Notes under the pieces: model-generated
The model's input: only the letters and a program-made list of their open reading frames with translations
Database searches by the model: none
Told to the model about the DNA's origin: nothing
In this document: in pieces, positions 54,136 to 63,100 of the stretch
Layout: each line of letters starts with the position of its first letter
Numbering within the stretch: position 1 is the stretch's first letter
Origin: Sneathiellales bacterium
Lineage (GTDB): Bacteria > Pseudomonadota > Alphaproteobacteria > JANQFL01
Direction of reading: 5' to 3'
Length of the DNA stretch: 64,000 nt
NCBI GenBank assembly: GCA_028277845.1
Contig: JANQFL010000070.1
Span: 102,775-166,774 of the forward strand
Program-made: the position numbers and the translations under genes

Positions 54136-57100
54136 GTGGCGCAACGCGGTATACCCAGAATGCACCGGTACCGGCTGGCCGGGGTTGGTGCGGCTGCGGC
54201 CGTGCTGCTGGTGGTTGCGTCGGACGGGTTCGACGGCCGGGCGCAGGACGCCACCATCTACACCCGGCCGTCCACGCCTTACGGCAACGCGACGCCGGGT
54301 ACGCTGCAAAACCTGCAGCGTGGCGGCGCCGGAACGAAGCGGATTGCGCCATCCAACCAGATCCAAAGCACATCGCCCAACCAATACAAGATCATCCCCG
54401 GTTCGCCGAAAGTCCTCACCCAGGGGACGACCCAGTACCAACTGGAACGCCAGCAGGTTCAGAAACCGGCCACGGCGCAATCGCAGACGCAAACCCTGCA
54501 ACGGTTGCAGCAACTGCAACAACAACAGGAGACGCAGTCCAATCCGACCCAGGGCAGCGGCGGCGGGCAGATGATCCAGCTTACGCCGCCCAGGCTCGTC
54601 ATCAATCCGGATGGTTCGTCCTATACCATTCCAGGCAAGCCGGTGACCGGAACCACGCAGCAACCGAAAACGCTCAATATTCCGTCGGGCGCGGCGTCGA
54701 CGCCTTCAACACAGTCGCAGACCCTGCAACGATTGCAGCAACTGCAACAGGAACAGAAGACCGAAAGTCAAACAGGGACGGCGCAAACCGATACGGGCGG
54801 TGGAGTGAAGGCGGTGACGCCGCCCAAAACAATCGTCATTCCCAGCGGCGGCACTGGAACCACCACAAAAACAGTGCCGGGAACCGATGTGTCCCCAACC
54901 GTCAAGTCGGTCACGCCGCAACCGAGCAACCCGGCGGTGACGACCGGCAGGAGTTCAACGCCGGGTCTGTCCGCCCAACAACAACTGGAGCTGGAAACGA
55001 AATCCACCCCCAAGGCGGTGGTCAAGCAGCCGGCGGTGGTCGCGCCATCCAAGACCGGGACGGTGAAGACCGAAAGTCGGCAGTCGCCATCAGTATTGAC
55101 CGAGGCGAAGTCTCAGACCGAAATTGTTTTGCCGGGTCAATCAAAGGCGGCGTCCGGTTCGAATCGCATCAGCGTACCCGTCAAGCCGAAAAGCGCGGCG
55201 CAATCGGGTGGCGAAATCGCCGCCGAGACGGCCAACGAAACCTCGTCATCGGACGACACAGTGAAGGACGCGGATAAGAAGGAAACCGTCGACACCATTG
55301 CCGAGGTCACGAACGAGTCCGGGTCCGAAACCGCCTATGCCGATTCCGGCCAGTACTACGATCAGCATCAGGGCGAGGTCTACAGCGACGAGCAGATCGA
55401 CAACAAGCAGGCCAAATACGAGGAAATGAAGGCGCTGCACGATCACTCGAAAACGATCATGAGCCAGGCGAAGGAGCGGGCCCAGGCGCTGATCGGCCGT
55501 GGTAACCAGTCCATGTATCAGGACGACAGCAATGTCGCGCACGTCAACGAGCAACCGGCGGCCGTCGATTATGGACAACTGGTGTCGCAGACGCGCCGCC
55601 TCGGCGGTTTGCTCAACCAGCTTGGCTTGGTCGACAACAAGGTCGCGACGGTCGAGGACGACGGCGACGATCCGCGTGACGTGGGATCGGAACCGGAGGA
55701 GGAAGAGGAAGAAGAGGAAATCGTCGACAATCCGGTCGTGGCCAATCCGGATTCCAACGTTGCCCAGTACCGCCAGCGGGTGCGCGGCAATGTATTGGCC
55801 AACGACGAGATTCCCGACGGTGGTGGCCGCGCCCGGCTGATCGAGCGGACCAAACGCGGTAACATGAAACTGTTCCGCGACGGCCGTTACCGTTACAAAC
55901 CCTATCCGCTGACGGTGGGTGCCGACTCGTTTACCTATGAAGCCCGCGATGCGGATGGGGACACCGACGTCGGCGTCGTCACCTTCGAAGTCAAACCGAA
56001 AAAGAAAAAGAAGAAAAAGGGCCGGCGCGGTGGGCGCGGAGGCCGCGGCGGACGCGGAGGTGGCGGCGGTGGTGGTGATCCGCCCCCCAAACCTCCGCCA
56101 CCCACGCCGTCGCAAGCCTGCGTCGGCGCCGCGGCCGAATTGGCCAAGGGCGACCAGCAGGCCCGGGAAGCGCGACAGATGGCCGACCGTGCCGTCGACC
56201 GGGCCTATGGCGACGCCATGGCCGATCTGGCGCCCGGCGACTGGTCCCGCGACCAGATCGCCGACCGCACCCGCGATCTGGAACTGTCCATCGTTCAAGG
56301 CGACGCGGTGGAGCAGGAAGAAGCGGTTTCCCTGTTGAAGGAGGCCGTCGGGTCGCAACGGTCCTTTGCCCGGGCCATGGTCGACAAACCGGAAGAGACC
56401 TTCGTTCATCTGGTCAACGCCTCGATGGTCAATCCAGGTGCTGCGCCCGTGCATCCCATGCTCGACCGGGTCGACGCGCCGGTCTCGGCCAAGCTCTACC
56501 AATCAGTGAGGCAACCGGCGGTACGGCGTGATCTGGATGCCGTCGCTTACAAGATTGCCGATGTCAGTGATCTCTCCCGGGTTGACGCGTCCACACTGAA
56601 ATCGGTCGATAAGCTTTATCAACGGTTGATTGCGCCCAACGGCCAACAGAACGGACAAGCCGTTTCGACCGGCAGGATCGCCGTCAACGACCAAGGCATC
56701 CTGACCGACAAACGTCTGACCCAACGTGTTGCGCATTATCTGGGACCGGATGCCGCCCAGTCGTTCAAGGTGGCGCCGGCGCAGGATAAGAACGACCCTC
56801 CGACGCACATACTGCGTTACGACGACATCAAGGCCGGGCGGCAATTCGTGCAACGGGTGGCCAAATCCCTGCCGTTGCTGAAACGCCTCGAACCCGCCCG
56901 CAAGGAAGCCGGCAAGGTCACCAGTGCCGAGGCGGTCGACAACGCCGCAGCGCAGGTTTTTTACGCCGATGTGGTCGGTAAGGAAAACCTGATCGCCGCG
57001 CGGCAAATCGGCGGCATCAAGGTGAATGCTCCGGTTGGCCTGTCACTGGAGAAGGGCAAGACGGTCAAGGATATTGCCCTGGAGCCGGGGCTGCGGCTTG

Positions 57101-60100
57101 TCGAGAGTTACGACATCGAGAAGCTGAGCGGCAAGCGCCTCGATTTCCACAAGCAGCGTATTTCGGTGGCGACCCAGGCCAAGGTGGATTCCGAAATCGC
57201 CGTGTTGCGCTCCCAGTTCGCCCCCAAGTACGAGAAACTGCAATCGGCCGTCACCATGGCAGCCAGCCGTCTCGAAACGGCGGTGATGAACACCGAGGTC
57301 AGCCCCGACTTGCGGGCAGCGGCCGTGCAACTGCCCATCCTGCGGCAATCCCTTGACGAAGGCCGGCGTTATGCCTTGGCGCAGCTCAAGGAAAAAGGCG
57401 CACAGTTCGATTTCGCCAAGTACCAGCAGGATCTCGGCAAGCTGACGACCGAGTACCAAAGCCGCGTCGACATCATCGAGAAGAAGGCGCCGGCAAAGTC
57501 GTCGATCCGCACCGCCTACAAGGACTTCGATTCGGCGTCCATCGCCCTCAACAAGGAACAGACGCACATCGCGTCGGACAAGACCTACCGTGCGTCCATC
57601 GATTCCCGCGCCCAGGTCCTGAAACCGATGTACGTCAAGAAGTTGCAGGAACGGGCGTTGGAGATGGGGGCTCTGGATGCGCCTTCGCTGCCGTTGACCA
57701 AGGCGGGTACGCCGGCCCGGAACGCGGCCGGGTACTGGCTCAAGGACGGCTCGAACGGCGCCGATTATGTCAGGGCCAAACTGGGAACGTCCGTCGATAT
57801 TTCCGTGTTGCGCGAACCGGAGGGCGACCTGGACGCACCGCCCGGTACCCAGCCGGTCAACGAGCCCGTTTCCAAGCGCGTTGCCTCGCCGACCACCGGC
57901 CAGGTGCTGAAAGGCGCCGGTACCCAACTGCTGCAGCGTGGCGGCCAGTTGGGGCAGGAATTGCAAACCCGTGCGCAGGGTCTGCAACTGCAGAAGGGCA
58001 GCGGCGGCCAGGTCATGCGCGAACATGTCGAAATCCCCAAGGGGGCGGGCGACCTGTTCCAGACCCGGTCCGGGACGGCATTGTCGGGCGTGGCCGACAA
58101 ATCCGATGGCGCCGAAACCGGGCAGGGCAAGCCGGCGCCGCGTGGGCCGGCCATGCTGGTCGGTGGCGTGGTCAAGCAGGAAGACCTGAACAATCCCGAC
58201 TATGTCGCCAACATGACCAAGGGCCGTTTGGGCACCCACGGGGCCTTGCACAGCAAGAAGGATCTGGAAGATCCCGATTATCTCGAACAGTTGGTGAAAC
58301 AGCGGGCGGCCGGTTACGGCGTCGTGCACAAATTCGAATCGCCGGAGCACATGCGCGATGCCGCCCAACAGCGCATCAACGGTTACGGCATCGCCCACCT
58401 CAAATCGGACCTCAACGATCCGAAATATGTCGCCGAACAGTTCAAGGCCCGGACCGGTGGTTTCGGCTGGACCCACGAGTTCGAAAGCCCCGAGGACATG
58501 CGCGACTTCGTGCAGAGCCGCATCGGCGGCATGGGCATGGCGCATCTGCGCTCGGACCTGAACGATCCGAAATATGTCGCCCGGCTGATGAAGGAGCGGC
58601 TGGGCGGGTACGCCAATGTCTACGAGTTCGAGTCGCCGGACGAGATGCGCGATTTCGTCAACTCGCGCCTCGGCGGCTGGGGACGGGCCTATACCTGCGC
58701 CGACTTGCTGAAGAACGGCTGGAGCATGGAACAGGCCCAGGCGATCTTCGACAACGCCAAGAAATACGGCAAGACGGACTTCGAATCCCAATCCGACTAC
58801 GAAGCCCGCATGCTGAACACCTATCCCGAGGAGTTCACGTCCGGAGCCGACGGCGGTTTCCGGCGCAAGACGTCGCGCGAGATGCGCGACGAGCGCGAAG
58901 CCCAGATGCTGGAGAGCGGCGACTTCATCCGCGATCCCAAGACCGGCAATCTGGTCCGTAAGGACTCGAAAGCGGGCCGCCAGGTGCAGCGCCGCATGGC
59001 GGCCGGCACCAAGAAAGTCCGGGTCCGTCTCGAAGACGGCACCATGGCCACCCTGGAAATCAACGGCCTGAACAGTTTTCAGGATTCCCTCGAAGACGCC
59101 TTGAAGGCCCGTGGTTACCGGCGCAACGCCGACGGCGACTGGGTCGACCAGGACGGCAATGTGGCCGTGCGCGGCAATTACATCAGCGAGCGCGACCAGG
59201 ATTACACCGAGGCCATGGAGGAGCGCATGCCCGGCTTCTCCAACGTCGTTCAACGCCGCCCACCGCCGCCACCGCCGCCGCCACCGCCGGAAGACCAACT
59301 GGCGGACCTGGAAGACGCGCTTGTCGAGGGTTTCGGTTACGAGATCAAGAACCTCAGTCTCGGTGACCGCAAGCTCAAGAGCCTGCAGGTCAGGCCGGGC
59401 GAAACCGCCAGCGAGGCCCTGGCCCGCGTTCTGGCCGGGTCCGAGTACGGTTTCGATAACATGGGCAACCTGGTCGATGGCGACGGCAACATCGTCTATT
59501 CGCCGCAGCAACTCGACATGCTGGACGACAAATACCGCGGCAAGGTGGCGGACGCCGTCTTCGGCAAGGATTTCGCCGGCATCGCCGAAGAGGTCAATTT
59601 CCTGGCCACCAGCGGCAATGCCAAGGACCGGGCCCGGGCACAGCAGATCATCGGCAGCCTGAACGCGCAGTTGGGTGGCCTGTCACAGGTTGTCGAGGCG
59701 CAGCAGGAACTGGTCGACAAGATCGACGACGTGCGCAACGACCCCAAGCTCAGCGCCCGCCAGAAGCGCGACAAGATCCGGGCGCTCGAACAGCAACTCA
59801 ACGCCGTGACCGATCAGCGGATCAAGATGGAAACGGCGATCATCGACCAGACCCGGAAGGCGAACGAATCCGCCAAGACGGCCTTCTGGAACCGGCTCAG
59901 CTTGAGCGAACAGCGGGTGATCGAGCATGCCCAGGACGTGGAAACCCTGGCGTCCCGGCACAAGGAAATCGACGAGGCCCTGCGCAACGGCGATTTGAAG
60001 CCGAGCGAGAGACGGCGGCTCGAGCGGGAACGGGCGGAAATTCAGCGCGACATATTCGATGCCAACAACGAGCTTGAAAAAGCCAAGCTCAAGGCGGGCG

Positions 60101-63100
60101 ATACCCGGCGCATCGACAATTTCGTGGCGGAGGTCGACCTCAACCAGTTCGGCATCGACACGGCGACGGTGGAAGACGCCCGCGAAGCCCGCAAGCGCGC
60201 CATCAACACCCGCACCGTGACGATCGAGGTCCGCACCATCAACGGCGAGAAAGTGGCCGTCTACGTCGACGCCAACAACCAGGTGGTGACCGACCAATCG
60301 GGCCGGCCGTTGGTGGCGTCCGACGATCCGGCCAAGTTCAACCGGCTGACCGGCCAGCGCCAGGCGGTCTATGTCGACGACAAGGGGCGGGTGCTGCGGG
60401 ACCCGAACGGCACCCCCATCACCATCACCGAGTCCGCCGGCGACCGCTATCGCGAACAGGTGGTCAACGGTCTGGCCAAGAAGTTCCGCAGCTTCTCCAA
60501 GGCGGCAGGAGAATATCAGGGTCTGGTCGACGATATCGACGATTACGAAGCCGAGTTGGACAAGCTTGACGCGCTGGAGAAGAAGAACGGCAAGCTGACG
60601 TCGAGCCAGCGTCGCGAGCGGGCGCGCCTCGAAAGCCGGCTGAAGCGGGCGCGGGACGACGCCATGGCGTTGTATCCGGCGTTGAACGAATACCAGACCA
60701 TCCAGGCCAGCCTGTCCGAGGAGGACCAGGCCAAGGTCATGGACCGGGCCAAGGAAATCGCCGTCGAGCGCGCCATCCAGGAGCACGAATACCTCTCGGG
60801 CGCCCGCTCGATCACCTATGTGGACGAAAACGGCGAATGGCAGACCTACACCAGCCCGAAACAGGAAGCCTATCAGAAGGAACTCGAGCGCATCCGCCAG
60901 GAACGCATCAAGAAGCTGCGCGAGGAATTCGCGAAGAAGCAGGAAGAGGAACGCAAGAAACGGGAGGCCGAGGCGCGGCGTGAGCGCGAGAAGCGTGAAG
61001 CCGAAGCCAAGGCCAAGGCTACCGCCGAGCGCGAGGCGCGCGAGCGCAACCAGCGCATCCTGAACGGCGAAGCGCGCACACGCGACCGCCGGCTCGCCGA
61101 TGCCCGGCGCGATCAGACCGAAGCCCGGCAACGGCTTGAGGCGGCGCAGGCGGAAATCGAGCGGCTCGACAAGCTGCGGCGCGAAGGCAAGGCCGTGTCC
61201 GGCGCCGACGCCGCGCGGCGGGAACTGGCGGCGGCGCAACGGGCGGTCGCCGACGCCAACCGCGAGGTTGGCCGCTACGGCGACGCCAGCAACATCGCCA
61301 ACGGCGCGGCGGCGACCGGCAACAAGGACTTCCGGGCGGCGGTGGAGCGGCAGGACCGGGTGATCGAAGGCACGCGGACGCAGAAGGAGGCCTTGGAGGA
61401 AGGCGTCGAATCCCTGGCGGCGACGGTCGCCACGCTCGAACAGCAGGCCAAGGCCGGCGTCATTCCGCAGGCCGTCGCCGACGCCATGAAGGCGTCGCTC
61501 ACGGCCCTGCGCCAGCAATACGCCAAGGCCGGCAGCGAAGTGGTGGCGCAGGAGCGGGTGCGCACGGCGATGATCGACAACGCGCTCTATACCAACGCCA
61601 CGCCGGAATTCAACGAATCCAAGCTCAAAGCCTTGCAGGACATCGTCGACGCCCATGGCGGTCAGGCTTACCAGGCGCTGACCGACGCGCAACTGCAGGA
61701 ATACAACCGCCGGACCAATTTGCGGTCCCATCACACCCGGCTGTCGGAGGCCAAGGCCAAGGCCGACCGGCTGCGCGGCATCTCCCAGCGTTACCGCCAG
61801 GATCCCAAGAGCATCACGTCCGCCGAATACGCCGACCTGACCATCGGCCTGGAAGACAGCGAGATGCGTCTGCTGCTCGGCGATCTGCAGCGCCAGGCCA
61901 TGGAGCGCGGCTTCGAGAAGAGCGACGACGTCGCCAAGACGGCCCTGCAGCGCCAGATGATCGGCCAATGGATGACGTCCCTGGACGGTGGGCTGACCGG
62001 CGAACGGGCGCTGCACAACCAGGACATGAAGGATGTGCGGGCCGCCTTCAATTACCTGTCCACGGAAGAAGTCGCCCAGGCGGAGTTGAAGGCCGACCGG
62101 GCACTGGAAGCCTCGCGGCGCAAGGAACTGGAAGACGCCCAGGCGGCCTACGACGAGGATCCCACGCTCTACAACTCGCGGCAGCTCAGTTACGCCCGGC
62201 AACTGCACAGCAACGCCGAGGGCTTCGTGCGGCGCTCCGAATCCAAGGTGCGCACGGCGCAGCGGGAATTCGGCCAGCAGGTCGGTGTCGTGCAGGACGG
62301 CGAGGAACTGATGCCGTCGCTGATCAAGACCGAAGGCTTCTGGGAATACCAGGTCGCCCAGGCCCAGCAGCGGCAACAGGACACCCTGCTGGCCAACGCC
62401 GGCAAGCTGACGGACCAGGACTTCCGCAACCGGGTGACGGCGCAGCGGGGCCGCGTGACCACGGCGGAAACCAACTTCCGGGCGGCGCAGACGGCGCTGC
62501 AGTCGGCGCGGGACGCGCTGCAGCGCAAGGAGTTCGAGGTCGGCATCGGCAGCGCCAAGGCGGAGGATCTGACCGCCTTGCGCACGGCCCTGACGACGGC
62601 GCAGACCAACTACACCAACACCCAGCAGGCCGTCACCGATCAGAAGAAGGCGCTGACCCAGGTGGCCCGGGATGTACTGGTCGAGAACAACCAGCGCCGG
62701 TGGGATGCTGTCAAGGCGCGCACCAACGGCATTGTCGCGCGGCAGGAGGAAATCCAGCAATCGCAGCGCGACACCCAGGCCCGGCTCAAGGGCCACACCG
62801 ACAGGCTGGCGTTGCTTGAGCGCGAACTGGCCCACTACGAGACCGGCAAGAAGGAAGAGCGTTTCGACGAGGATTTCGCCGACCGCAACATCAAGCGGGT
62901 GAAGGCGGAGATCGCCACCCAGCGCAGCACCATCGCCACGGCGTCCCGGCTGGCGGAGCGCAGCTTCCGCAATTTCGATCAGGAACTGACCAACCTGGTG
63001 CTCGAGCGCGACAAGATGGTCTGGGCCATCGACGGCCAGGCGCGCCGCGAGGAACAGACCCGCCGCTTCCAGGAAACCCTGGGCGTCAAGCAGGAGCTCG

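Noticed and set aside
57043..59511. An 822-codon minus-strand frame
   Set aside because: It mirrors the repeats of the + strand protein, and its apparent repeats are complements of the 147-base units. There is no start signal or known domain.
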